In this document: positions 10,051 to 19,629 of the stretch, piece after piece
Position numbering within the stretch: the stretch's first letter is position 1
How the letters are laid out: every line of letters begins with the position of its first letter
DNA from: Muribaculaceae bacterium
Lineage (GTDB): Bacteria; Bacteroidota; Bacteroidia; Bacteroidales; Muribaculaceae
Assembly (NCBI GenBank): GCA_029060725.1
Contig: JAIDTL010000035.1
Span: 31,633 to 95,632 of the forward strand
Reading direction: 5' to 3'
DNA: 64,000 nucleotides
Translations under genes and position numbers: made by a program
Notes under the pieces: generated by a model
What the model was told of the DNA's origin: nothing
The model's database searches: none
Seen by the model: the letters and a program-made list of their open reading frames with translations, nothing else

Positions 10051-12684
10051 TTATCTTTGAATATACTTTCTTCCGCCGCGGATTACAATTCCTTTATAAG
10101 ACTCATCAACCTCTTGACCGAAAATATTGTATACTTTATCAATGTCTGGATTTGCATTAACTAATATATCATCAATGCCTGTGTCAAGATCCGATCCGTC
10201 GATATATGATTTTTCGTTTACGAAAAAGAGAGTTATTTTCTCCGGTTTTGACGCAATATTCATATTGAATGAATAATTGTATGCTTTTCCAGCTTCGGTC
10301 GTTATGGTTGAATTCATTGAGAAATTGCCATTATAATCGTATGCGGTGTGCATATCTACCAATGAATTGTTCATATCGTTTTTAAAAGTATCCCAATTGT
10401 AGTCGCTTGAGCATCCATTATTGCTCATGGTCGTATTGTTCCAATTGTCGCAGCGTATACCGAAGTATTCTGTATAAGCGCTTGCCCCATGTGTTGAGTT
10501 TGCACCATAAAGACACCAATTGTGCCAATTTTCGGCTGCTCCTGAATAGTTGTAGAAGTGAAAGTCAGCTGATTCTCCCATCTGAATCACATAGTCGTCC
10601 ATTGAAAAATTAGACCACCATCCGGCATTGATATCCTTCTTTTGAGACACTGGATAATAGACTGCTGCTTCCGGTTGGTGTGTTTTGTCTCCTGTAGATC
10701 GAGTATATGGTCCCATCTTAAAAAAGAGATCTCCTGATTTCACTTCTATTGAAATTGTGATTTCGTGTCCATCTTCAGTGGGAGAATAAATGCCTTCAGA
10801 CGACAAAGTTTCGGGCTCCGGTTCGCCTGTTGCAGCATTTCTCACATCAAATGTCAGAGTGACATTTTCAAATTGCGGTGCATCGCCCTGAATAAGAGTG
10901 TTATCGTTTCCAATGAAGTTATTGACTAATCTTTTATATGCATCAGCTACCGCACTCTTAGGAGTTAGTTTATAGAGCCAAACGGGGACTCCATTCTTGT
11001 TAGTGGCTGTAAAGCATATAGAAGGCATGTCTTGATATCCGTCAACATTCTGGTTTAAAACTACTCCATAATATGCTACGTTGTTGATGTTCAACGTCAC
11101 ATAAGATTTTCCATCCTCAGAGTAAGCCCAAGTGCCCGCGCGGTCACCTGAGATCTTACCATCTTCAGAAAGCTTGACAGTTATGGGTGTTGACTCAGCC
11201 ATATTATTATGATCAAGTTTATAAGGATGGATTAGAAGTTTGTATGTTCCTGCTATTTCTTGAGGAGAGAAAAGTTGCCGGCTTTCAATATCGGCTTGGC
11301 GGGTTTGTTTCCCCGTGAATCGGAATGGGGAAGCGACGGGCCAACCAAGTTCATTGATAAAGAGTTGACGAGTTCTGACATTGAATCCTAAAGTACCGTT
11401 ATGGAATTTAGTATGGTAAACTACAAATGCATCTCCCTCAGAATCGACTATTGCTGAATTATGCCCTTCTGCACATTCTCCGACAGTCATTGTGCCCCAA
11501 TTATTCATAGCCCCTATGATTTTAACACCTTTATTCGTAGCTGCTTTCGGACCATAGTTAAGCTGATAATTGGTATATGTTGCTGCAGCTCCGGCACTGT
11601 CTTTATAAGGTCCATCAGGATTTGAAGAGCGGAAAATGCGCATTTCATATCCACCATCAGGAGCTAATCCTCCGTACGTCACAAAGAGATAGTAATAATC
11701 TCCAATCTTCTGGATATATGGTCCTTCCCCGGATACGTAGCATCCTCCTGCTATTAGTCTTCCGAAGTAAGGATCACTTGTATATCCGGTAAATGAAGCA
11801 CCATTAGGTGCCTTTCCATTATAGGTTTTAGCATCGTAAGTATATGTATAATCACGAAGACCTGTGTTGGGGTCAAGTTTTATTATGAAAATACCTCCTG
11901 ACCATGAGCCGTAGACCATCCAAAGCTGATCGTCGTCGTCAAAGAAAATGCATGGATCAATGCAATTGGGCCAAAGGTTGCCCCAAGCGGAAGTCTTGTA
12001 GCGCGAGGGTAGTTGGTCCAGTTCTCCAAGTACAAGTTCGAGATCAGTGTCCTTATAGGAAACACTCTTTCCTGAATAAGTCTGGCCATTGAACCCACTG
12101 CTTATAATGGGAGCTTGATATTGGAATGGACCTGTCGGTTTGTCAGAAGTGAGTAAAACAATTGTGGATGCCCAGTAATCACCGTTAAGCGACAAATACA
12201 TACACCATTTTCCCATATTGGGATTGTAAATTACATCAGGAGCCCATTGGTCGCCGGAAATCCAATTAGCTTCACTTACTGGCTTGCGATCTCCAACTTG
12301 GATTCCGGCGTATGTAGAACAATATGCTCCGGCGTCAAATGATCGGAGTGTTTCTGTTGTAGTGACTCCATTACGAGTCACTTGTACGGAATGCTCAGGA
12401 CTTGATTTGAATTCCTGGGCGTAGCCTTTAGTATAAATTCCGGAATTGTTGATGTTGGTCAGATTAATAAGATCGGTAGTTTTTGCAAATCCTATATGCG
12501 AACCCATTATATAATAGGTCTCATCTACTGGATTATAATAAATCGACGGATCATGAACTCCAACCTCTTTGTAAGATTTAGAAGTTGGCATATCAGAGAT
12601 ATCACTAATTGTTAATTCAGTCTCAGCTTTTCCTATAAATGGCATAATAAAAGCAGACAACAAAATTATAGCATGTCTATACAT
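10051..12684 (-). CDS. Secreted GH43-family (endo-arabinanase-like) glycoside hydrolase
   Basis: Signal peptide; VHDPSIYYNPVDETYYIMGSH, WAPDVIYNPNMGKWCMYLS, GEGPYIQKIGDYYYLFVTYGG; C-terminal tail KVYNIFGQEVDESYKGIVIRGGRKYIQR. Confidence 0.85.
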   Translation of the reverse strand: MYRHAIILLSAFIMPFIGKAETELTISDISDMPTSKSYKEVGVHDPSIYYNPVDETYYIMGSHIGFAKTTDLINLTNINNSGIYTKGYAQEFKSSPEHSVQVTRNGVTTTETLRSFDAGAYCSTYAGIQVGDRKPVSEANWISGDQWAPDVIYNPNMGKWCMYLSLNGDYWASTIVLLTSDKPTGPFQYQAPIISSGFNGQTYSGKSVSYKDTDLELVLGELDQLPSRYKTSAWGNLWPNCIDPCIFFDDDDQLWMVYGSWSGGIFIIKLDPNTGLRDYTYTYDAKTYNGKAPNGASFTGYTSDPYFGRLIAGGCYVSGEGPYIQKIGDYYYLFVTYGGLAPDGGYEMRIFRSSNPDGPYKDSAGAAATYTNYQLNYGPKAATNKGVKIIGAMNNWGTMTVGECAEGHNSAIVDSEGDAFVVYHTKFHNGTLGFNVRTRQLFINELGWPVASPFRFTGKQTRQADIESRQLFSPQEIAGTYKLLIHPYKLDHNNMAESTPITVKLSEDGKISGDRAGTWAYSEDGKSYVTLNINNVAYYGVVLNQNVDGYQDMPSICFTATNKNGVPVWLYKLTPKSAVADAYKRLVNNFIGNDNTLIQGDAPQFENVTLTFDVRNAATGEPEPETLSSEGIYSPTEDGHEITISIEVKSGDLFFKMGPYTRSTGDKTHQPEAAVYYPVSQKKDINAGWWSNFSMDDYVIQMGESADFHFYNYSGAAENWHNWCLYGANSTHGASAYTEYFGIRCDNWNNTTMSNNGCSSDYNWDTFKNDMNNSLVDMHTAYDYNGNFSMNSTITTEAGKAYNYSFNMNIASKPEKITLFFVNEKSYIDGSDLDTGIDDILVNANPDIDKVYNIFGQEVDESYKGIVIRGGRKYIQR

Positions 12685-12902
12685 TATTTTTATGTGTTAG
12701 GTTTATTAGTATGATAGTAGTTATTGTTTTGCAAAGGTAATGAAAAAATTGTTATAAGCAAAATTAAGTGAAAGAAATTATTAATTAAAAATTTATCTTG
12801 TTAATCCTTTAATTCGTATAAAATATACTTAATAATGAAATATCGTTGAGTAATTAATAGAAATTTCTGACAGAATTATTTTTGATATATATATTTTTTT
12901 AT

Positions 12903-12911
12903 TAACTTTGC
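12903..12911 (+). promoter_or_regulatory. Bacteroidota-type promoter: TTTG (12881-12884), spacer, TAACTTTGC
   Basis: Good match to TTTG-N(~19)-TAnnTTTG. Confidence 0.6.
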
Positions 12912-12940
12912 ATTTAAAAATAAAAATCAAAGCGAAAAAT

Positions 12941-13639
12941 ATGAAGAAATTTCTACTTGGCGCAGCGTTAGTAGCTGTATGTGCTTCAGCAAGTGCGGAA
13001 GACTTTTCAAAATTCTTTAAGATTACATATAATGATGAGACCATCGAAAATGGTCAGACTGTAGTTGATGGGTATTATTATGATCCGATTCTCGTAGACT
13101 ATCCCCAATTTGCAGGCGATGATTGGGATAGTGATTACGATAGCAAGGCGGAAATATTTGCCACAAATATATCAGATGAACCCCAAAGGCTTGAATTCCG
13201 TCTGCAGTATGTGACGCCTGCGGTGGAAGTATTCAATGCTAACGAAGCTCTTGGAGACGTTACTGTATGTTTCTTCAGTCAAAATGGGGAAGCTAATTGT
13301 CTTCCCAATCCATTTGATTTTAGCAGTGAGATGCCTCAAGAGGCTATCAGTGCTGAGGAATATATGAGAATGGATGTTGAGCACTTAGGTTTCAAGGATC
13401 TTACTCCAGTCACTGTAAAACTTGAGATGAGGGTGATGGACGAAGACAAAGAGATAGCCAATGCTTATATTTTTGTAAACTTCACTAATAAGACAGATAT
13501 TACAATGGCTGTAGAAGGAATTCAAGCAGAATCATCCTCAGAATTCTATACAATCCAAGGTGTGCGTGTTGCAGAACCTCAGAAAGGACAAATCTACATA
13601 GAGCGTAAAGGATCTAAAGTTTCAAAGCGTATCTTCTAA
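12941..13639 (+). CDS. Small secreted protein of unknown function with T9SS-like C-terminal tail
   Basis: MKKFLLGAALVAVCASASA signal peptide (start corrected from 12908); tail EFYTIQGVRVAEPQKGQIYIERKGSKVSKRIF. Confidence 0.75.
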   Translation: MKKFLLGAALVAVCASASAEDFSKFFKITYNDETIENGQTVVDGYYYDPILVDYPQFAGDDWDSDYDSKAEIFATNISDEPQRLEFRLQYVTPAVEVFNANEALGDVTVCFFSQNGEANCLPNPFDFSSEMPQEAISAEEYMRMDVEHLGFKDLTPVTVKLEMRVMDEDKEIANAYIFVNFTNKTDITMAVEGIQAESSSEFYTIQGVRVAEPQKGQIYIERKGSKVSKRIF

Positions 13640-13657
13640 TATTAAAATATAATAGTA

Positions 13658-13696
13658 AAACGCCGTCGAAATATTATTCTGACGGCGTTTGTTTTT
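13658..13696 (+). terminator. Rho-independent terminator
   Basis: AAACGCCGTC ... GACGGCGTTTGTTTTT stem plus T tract. Confidence 0.75.
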
Positions 13697-13745
13697 GTTA
13701 GGAGAAGATTACTATCCCTACATTAGTGTCAAAAATGAAAATTAA

Positions 13746-14306
13746 TCAATTGAAATGATTCATAGCGAAAGCCGGTCCTGACAGACAGTAAGCAGAGACG
13801 CAGTCTGCAGCCTTGTCAAGGATAGCCGGGAGATCCTTTCGTTCCTCTGGCGTAAAAACTCCAAGAACATAGTCAATCTGATGACCACGAGTGAACTCAT
13901 TGCCAACTCCTATCCTCAGACGAGCATAATTGGAGTTGCCTAATTCCGAAGCAATGTTCTTCAGACCGTTATGACCTCCGTCTGATCCACGTTGCTTCAA
14001 TCGTATAGAACCGAAAGGAAGCGCGAGATCATCAACTACAATAAGAAGATTTTCTAATGGAAGTTTCTCCTGATTCATCCAATAGCGTACGGCGACACCA
14101 CTTAGGTTCATAAATGTTGAGGGCTTGAGAAGCATCAGCTCGCAATTCTTAATCTTCACTGTTGTCATATCACCATAACGACAGGATTTCCATGTTGCAC
14201 CTGCTCTATCAGCAAGCACATCCACTACCATAAACCCTGCATTGTGGCGTGTGCCTACATAGTCAGGTCCGATATTTCCAAGTCCTACAATAAGAAACTT
14301 TTTCAT
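13746..14306 (-). CDS. pth: Peptidyl-tRNA hydrolase
   Basis: [58 protein letters not shown] opens at 14387 but the conserved domain starts at ATG 14306. Confidence 0.95.
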   Translation of the reverse strand: MKKFLIVGLGNIGPDYVGTRHNAGFMVVDVLADRAGATWKSCRYGDMTTVKIKNCELMLLKPSTFMNLSGVAVRYWMNQEKLPLENLLIVVDDLALPFGSIRLKQRGSDGGHNGLKNIASELGNSNYARLRIGVGNEFTRGHQIDYVLGVFTPEERKDLPAILDKAADCVSAYCLSGPAFAMNHFN

Positions 14307-14419
14307 AGCAGTAATATTTTCAGAGTCATTCTTCTGACTTTGATTGTCATGATGAAAGAGACTCATAATATAATCCCAAAAACTCATAGCTTTAGAGTGA
14401 GGGGCTAATTGTTAAAATA

Positions 14420-14448
14420 AAGGCGATATGGTGTTGCCATATCGCCCG
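14420..14448 (-). terminator. Terminator-like hairpin downstream of rplY
   Basis: GGCGATATGG-tgttg-CCATATCGCC perfect 10-bp stem; minus strand continues TTTATTTT. Confidence 0.7.
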
Positions 14449-14471
14449 AAAATATTTGTCGGCAATCGTGA

Positions 14472-15119
14472 TTACTCTGCTTTTGCAGCAGCACCACGAG
14501 CAGCTCTTGTAAGCTGAACTGCACAAACGACAGCATTCTTTGCATTCATCAGTTCGAGACCTTCGAAGTGGAGGTCGCCAACTGCGAGAGACTTGCCAAG
14601 ACCAAGGTGGTCAACATTGACAACGAGCTGTTCGGGGATTTCGTTATAGAGAGCTTTAACTTTAAGCTTACGCATAGAGAGCTGGAGCTTACCACCGGCT
14701 TTCACACCTTCAGCGTGACCTTCGATCTTAACAGGTACTTCCATGATGATTGGCTTGTCGGGATAAACTTCGAGGAAGTCGATGTGGAGGACAGTATCCT
14801 TGACAGGCTGGAAAGCCAGATCTTTCATAACTGCCTTACGTACTTTTCCATTGAGTTCGAGGTCAATTTCGAAAATGTCAGGAGTGAAGATGAGCTTACG
14901 CACGTCTTCAGATGTCACTGTGATGTCGGTAGTAATCATACCGCGCTTTGCATCAAGTTCTACGAGTTTCTCACCCGGCTCAAGAGCACCTGTATAGGGG
15001 AGTTCTACGATTTTGCCACCGTTAAGCACAGCGGGAATTTTTCCTTCTTTGCGGATGGCTTTCACAGCCTTTTTGCCGAGATCTTGACGTGCCTCAGCCT
15101 TGAGATTGAATTTCTTCAT
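14472..15119 (-). CDS. rplY: 50S ribosomal protein L25/general stress protein Ctc
   Basis: MKKFNLKAEARQDLGKKAVKAIRKEGKIPAVLNGG, HIDFLEV, C-terminal TL5/Ctc domain. Confidence 0.94.
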   Translation of the reverse strand: MKKFNLKAEARQDLGKKAVKAIRKEGKIPAVLNGGKIVELPYTGALEPGEKLVELDAKRGMITTDITVTSEDVRKLIFTPDIFEIDLELNGKVRKAVMKDLAFQPVKDTVLHIDFLEVYPDKPIIMEVPVKIEGHAEGVKAGGKLQLSMRKLKVKALYNEIPEQLVVNVDHLGLGKSLAVGDLHFEGLELMNAKNAVVCAVQLTRAARGAAAKAE

Positions 15120-15180
15120 TTTTTTTGATGTGTTACTAAAAATATTGAATATTTCCCATCACACTGTGGGTCCGGCTCAT

Positions 15181-15195
15181 GGCATTCACGATGCC
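15181..15195 (-). promoter_or_regulatory. Candidate structured 5' leader element upstream of rplY
   Basis: GGCAT-tcacg-ATGCC stem in the ~110-nt untranslated stretch between a -7 box and the rplY start. Confidence 0.3.
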
Positions 15196-15233
15196 TTTCA
15201 GCCGCCCTTTATTGCTTTTGGGCTTTTCAGACT

Positions 15234-15242
15234 GCAAAATTA
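15234..15242 (-). promoter_or_regulatory. -7 box (TAATTTTGC) for rplY
   Basis: Plus strand GCAAAATTA about 115 bp upstream of the rplY start. Confidence 0.5.
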
Positions 15243-15308
15243 CAAAAAATATTTGTATTTGCCAAAATATTTTTATGTTGTTTTGAATTTTATGCACTAC
15301 TCGTAAGG

Positions 15309-18300
15309 TTATCGCCAACAGATAGTTTTGAATTGGCAATAATTGCACGATGTGAAATTATTAGGAGGACTAAATGGTGTTTCAGGGTCAAAGATCTGAA
15401 TGAGGGTATGCTCCAGGTTGCTGAGAAATTCTTCATTCATTTCTTTGTGATTTTGTTGAATAGTATCTCCTATTTTGGGATATGTGTGTTGACCGGACTT
15501 CAATGAATTGATATCATAAAGTTCAAGCACGAGTGGAAGATGTGGCAGTCCATTTCCTTTACTGAAGAGATCAAGCAATGGGCGAGGTGCATCTTTTTTT
15601 AGATTTTTATTTGGAAGCGCATCAAACAGGTTGGCATATAGCCAGAGCTGAAGCAGATTCCTTCCTTTGGCATCACCTTCGAAGACACTCTGCATTGATT
15701 CTGTTTGGACATGCACAGCTCCTGTCTTGTAGTCAACTACTCTGAGAGCTTCACTTTCAGGTCCATTTACTTTATCAAGACGGTCGATAGCAAAGCGCAT
15801 GTTGATCGGCTCTCCTTCCAGCATCTTTAGGCTAACATTGCCTTCGATTTCCACACCATAAAGGAGGAATGGCGCCTGACTCAGGTCAAAATCAAGAATG
15901 TTTAACACTTGCTTTATAAGCACTTTTGCAACGAAAGCTACAGATCCTCGCAATGGAGTGTCGAGTTTGTCTTCTTTTCTGTGGAAATGATATTTATTTA
16001 TCCCATATCTGATAAGTCGCTCTATTTCAGTTCTATTCTTTTTCTTGGCATTAATGAGCTTAGCATCAATAATCTCCGGGTGGTCGAGATAGTATCCTTG
16101 CTTGTCTTCAGGCAGATAAATGTTTTGCATCACATAGTGCAGTATCGTGCCCTGTGTGATGGCATCGATATAGTCTACAGATTCTTCATCAGTGTGAATT
16201 CTAAGGAGATGCTCGAAGTAAAAACGTATCTGACAGTCGGCATATCGTGTCAGCGCTGTTGCCGATAGGTTTCTTCCTTGTTTGCTGGAATCTCGATAAG
16301 CAGAGAGAAGCTCCATAATTTCTTGGTTCTTCTCAATTGGAGAGGGTTTTAGATCTGACTTTGATATGTCAAAAGATCGAGACTCAAGTTTAAGCGTTTC
16401 TTTTGCATATAGATATTGAAGCTGTAAGACGTAGCGGGAGATGTCGCCACTCCTTGCTCCTTCAGAAGAGCGGGCATCATAAAGGAGCACTACTTCTTTA
16501 GCACGTGCTATCATGCGGAAGAAATAATATGCAAATATTGACTCCGAGTAATTGATAGGAGGAAGACCGTAGGCTTTGCGCAGTGAATCTGAAATGAATG
16601 TGCGGACTCTCCGACGAGCCGGAAGTATCCTTTCGTTGAGCGACGGGATAATGATACGGTTGAAATCGAGAGCACGAGTCTCAAGCATACCCATCACTTG
16701 GAGCCCTCTTAAGGGTTGACCTTCGAATGTCACAATCTCACCTGAAATAAGGCGTTCCGAGAGAGCAAGGAAGGTGCGCCATTGCATGGAAATCTCATAT
16801 TCTTGCACAGTGGCAAGAAGTTGCTTGAGTAGCAATCGATAGACTTCAATATTAGCAACATCCACATTTTCTTTCAATATCTTCATGTCGTCATTCGATA
16901 TGGACTCAGATGCCTTCCCTAAAATAGCATCAAGCCACATGACGACTTGTGCGGGTGTGGAGTCGTCTGATAGAGGTGCAAGAAGTTCAGACATCTCTTT
17001 TGATATTCCCCTGACCTCCTGGATATTGACAATGGAATGATGGTGTTTTTTTATCCATTCTTTCACTTTTGAGACTGCATCTCCAAAAAGAGAGTGGCTG
17101 AAAGGGTGAGAAAGCACCAATTCAAGATCTTTAAAGTAGTAGCCTACGTAATTGCCGGATTTTCTACGGCTACTTTGTAGGCGTTTTAAAAGCGACACAA
17201 AAGTGGCTGCCCCTGAAAGTTTCAATGGATAGCCCATTGTTAAGTTGACATCCTGAATGTTGTCTGGCAGAGAATAGAGAATAGGAATGAGCAGGCTTTC
17301 ATCAGGAAGCACTACGGCTACTTTCGCATCGTCGAATTCAGATTCATCAATGCGTTTTCCTATCTTCTCAATCTCATCGCAAGCTACCTTCGCCTGAAGA
17401 GTATTGGAAGGCACGGCTATCACCTTTATATTGCCAGGCATTTCATTTACTGCAGACATTGACAAGTAAGGTGATGCCCACTCCGGTGATGGCCAACGCT
17501 TCATATTGCGCAGCACGTATCTTCCTGCTCCGGAAGTCATGTCGTTGATTACCGGTCCAGGAGTGTCCCAGAAGAAATCTGCAAACGGCTCATCCAAATC
17601 TTCGGTTCTATAAGATGCAAGAGCATCAAATATTCGGCTTTCCGAATGAGTAAGTGCATTGAAACCAATGAAAATTATTTTCTTGGCAGTAACGGAATCC
17701 GGTATTTCTTCTTCCAAAATATCGGCTGCAAGTCTGTAGGCTCCGCCTGATGAAATTAGTCCCCTCAGATCCAAAGACTCCTTAAAGGCATGATAGAGTG
17801 GAGCCATAGTTTGCCAAATAGGCAGGAATTTCTTGTGGAGCTCATTGTCTATATTGTCGTTGAAATTTTTCCAAAAACCGGTGGCTACATCCGCAGGGTC
17901 GTAAACTTGTCCGAAAAACTCCTCCATTACTTTCAGCTGCTCTTCGGTTAAGAAGTTGGAACTGATTTCCTTGAGATCCTTTACATTTTTGAAGATTTCT
18001 TCAGGATCAATGTCTTGCATGTCAACTTCGTTGAAGTCGGAGAGGGCAGTTTCTCCCCAACGGCGAAATCGGTCGAATTCCTGAATGTTTTTTACCCCCA
18101 TTCTTTTTTGAAGCTCCATATATGCTTTATACATTATGAATAGGAGTTCAATGCGACTTGCCACGACTTTCCCTGACACTTTCTCCACAAATTCTGACAT
18201 TGTAGTGACTTCCGGAAGAATGTTGACATTTCCTTTAAGAGAATTCGTCAAATTCTTGAGAAAGAAAGTACAAGCTCGGCGACTTGGAAACACAAAAGTA

Positions 18301-18368
18301 TATTCAGAAAGATCTGTGTCAAGGTCAGAATATGCTTGCGCTATAGATTCAAGAAATGGAATAGACAT
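15309..18368 (-). CDS. PD-(D/E)XK nuclease family protein (AddB-like)
   Basis: 1019 aa; ALTRYADCQIRFYFEHLLRI, EALRVVDYKTGAV nuclease motif, C-terminal FTSCNYCQFKTICWR Cys cluster. Confidence 0.82.
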   Translation of the reverse strand: MSIPFLESIAQAYSDLDTDLSEYTFVFPSRRACTFFLKNLTNSLKGNVNILPEVTTMSEFVEKVSGKVVASRIELLFIMYKAYMELQKRMGVKNIQEFDRFRRWGETALSDFNEVDMQDIDPEEIFKNVKDLKEISSNFLTEEQLKVMEEFFGQVYDPADVATGFWKNFNDNIDNELHKKFLPIWQTMAPLYHAFKESLDLRGLISSGGAYRLAADILEEEIPDSVTAKKIIFIGFNALTHSESRIFDALASYRTEDLDEPFADFFWDTPGPVINDMTSGAGRYVLRNMKRWPSPEWASPYLSMSAVNEMPGNIKVIAVPSNTLQAKVACDEIEKIGKRIDESEFDDAKVAVVLPDESLLIPILYSLPDNIQDVNLTMGYPLKLSGAATFVSLLKRLQSSRRKSGNYVGYYFKDLELVLSHPFSHSLFGDAVSKVKEWIKKHHHSIVNIQEVRGISKEMSELLAPLSDDSTPAQVVMWLDAILGKASESISNDDMKILKENVDVANIEVYRLLLKQLLATVQEYEISMQWRTFLALSERLISGEIVTFEGQPLRGLQVMGMLETRALDFNRIIIPSLNERILPARRRVRTFISDSLRKAYGLPPINYSESIFAYYFFRMIARAKEVVLLYDARSSEGARSGDISRYVLQLQYLYAKETLKLESRSFDISKSDLKPSPIEKNQEIMELLSAYRDSSKQGRNLSATALTRYADCQIRFYFEHLLRIHTDEESVDYIDAITQGTILHYVMQNIYLPEDKQGYYLDHPEIIDAKLINAKKKNRTEIERLIRYGINKYHFHRKEDKLDTPLRGSVAFVAKVLIKQVLNILDFDLSQAPFLLYGVEIEGNVSLKMLEGEPINMRFAIDRLDKVNGPESEALRVVDYKTGAVHVQTESMQSVFEGDAKGRNLLQLWLYANLFDALPNKNLKKDAPRPLLDLFSKGNGLPHLPLVLELYDINSLKSGQHTYPKIGDTIQQNHKEMNEEFLSNLEHTLIQIFDPETPFSPPNNFTSCNYCQFKTICWR

Positions 18369-18389
18369 TGTTGATTTCGTATTTTTTGT

Positions 18390-18398
18390 GCAAACTTA
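18390..18398 (-). promoter_or_regulatory. -7 box (TAAGTTTGC) for the AddB-like gene
   Basis: Plus strand GCAAACTTA 22 bp upstream of the start codon. Confidence 0.45.
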
Positions 18399-18431
18399 AT
18401 AAAAAAATTTGGTACTACCTTATTTTTTTTG

Positions 18432-18440
18432 TAAATTTGC
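18432..18440 (+). promoter_or_regulatory. -7 box (TAAATTTGC) for holB
   Basis: 41 bp upstream of the holB ATG; divergent to the 18390 box. Confidence 0.45.
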
Positions 18441-18480
18441 AATAAATCTGGCGGGATAAAGCCAACTACCTAAAATTGAA

Positions 18481-19593
18481 ATGAAATTTTCAGACATAAC
18501 CGGACATAAATCAACGATTGACTCGCTTCGCGATCTTGTCGATACAGACCGCCTTCCCCACGCAATTCTAATGGGAGGTCAGGAAGGAATCGGCAAGATG
18601 CGTGTAGCCAGAGCCTTCGTCAGCTATCTTTATTGTCTTGACAAAAAGAATGGCGACAGTTGCGGCAAGTGTCCGGCATGTCTGCAGAATGCGCATCACA
18701 ATAATCCGGATGTTCATTATATTTTCCCAAGAACCGGAGCAAATACAAAAAGTACAGAAAGTTTTCTTCCCCAGTGGTATGAATTTCTCGACAAAAACTC
18801 ATTTATGTCGAAAGAAGAATGGGCGAGGGCTATTGATGCCGGAAATACAGTACCTGTGATCTATCGCAGCGATGCTACTGAGATATCTCGGACGGCTGCT
18901 CTATCAAGTTTCGCATATCGATATAAGACATACGTAATATGGATGCCCGAGAGGATGCAACCGCAATGTGCCAACGCGCTTCTGAAGCTTCTTGAGGAAC
19001 CATTTCCTGACACCATCTTCCTCCTTGTCAGCAATGCACCGGATAATCTTCTTCCGACTATCTTCTCAAGAACACAGAGATTTAATCTCAAGCCACTCAA
19101 AGATGAGGAAGTATGCAGTATTCTGGTTTCTGAAGGAATTCCTTATCAGGAAGCTCAAGAAATTGCTGCTCTCTCAGAAGGAAATATGATTAAGGCATTT
19201 GACATTGCGGGAGAAGGAGGCGAGATAAAAGAATTTTCTGCCCTTTTCATGCAGATGATGCGTCTTGCATACGCACGCAATGCCGGCGGCCTGCGTATGC
19301 TAAGCGATTCTATTGCTGCTATGGGCAGGGAGAAGACGGCTCGATATCTTGCTTATTGTGCTCGGTTGACACGCGAAAATTTTATCTACAATCTTAAAAA
19401 TCCTGAACTCAACTCGATGACACGAGGTGAGGAACAGTTTAGTGTTCGCTTTTCTCCATTCATCAACCATAAGAATGTAGAGCGTCTGATTGCAGAGATA
19501 CAGCGTGCTCACGATGATATACTTAGAAATGCAAATGGAAAGCTCGTAATGTTCGACTTTATGCTGAAGGTTATGTTGCAATTAAGAAAATAG
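18481..19593 (+). CDS. holB: DNA polymerase III subunit delta'
   Basis: LPHAILMGGQEGIGKMRVARAF, CGKCPACLQN zinc motif, ANALLKLLEEPFPDTIFLLVSNAPDNLLPTIFSRTQRF. Confidence 0.92.
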   Translation: MKFSDITGHKSTIDSLRDLVDTDRLPHAILMGGQEGIGKMRVARAFVSYLYCLDKKNGDSCGKCPACLQNAHHNNPDVHYIFPRTGANTKSTESFLPQWYEFLDKNSFMSKEEWARAIDAGNTVPVIYRSDATEISRTAALSSFAYRYKTYVIWMPERMQPQCANALLKLLEEPFPDTIFLLVSNAPDNLLPTIFSRTQRFNLKPLKDEEVCSILVSEGIPYQEAQEIAALSEGNMIKAFDIAGEGGEIKEFSALFMQMMRLAYARNAGGLRMLSDSIAAMGREKTARYLAYCARLTRENFIYNLKNPELNSMTRGEEQFSVRFSPFINHKNVERLIAEIQRAHDDILRNANGKLVMFDFMLKVMLQLRK

Positions 19594-19629
19594 ATAATAA
19601 AACCAATAACTTATATAAAACCCAATAAA

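Noticed and set aside
14568-15128. Plus-strand ORF of 186 aa antisense to rplY (and similar ones at 5186-5710, 63523-63987 and 61521-62180)
   Set aside because: Antisense shadows of well-supported genes with biased codon use; no protein-family features.
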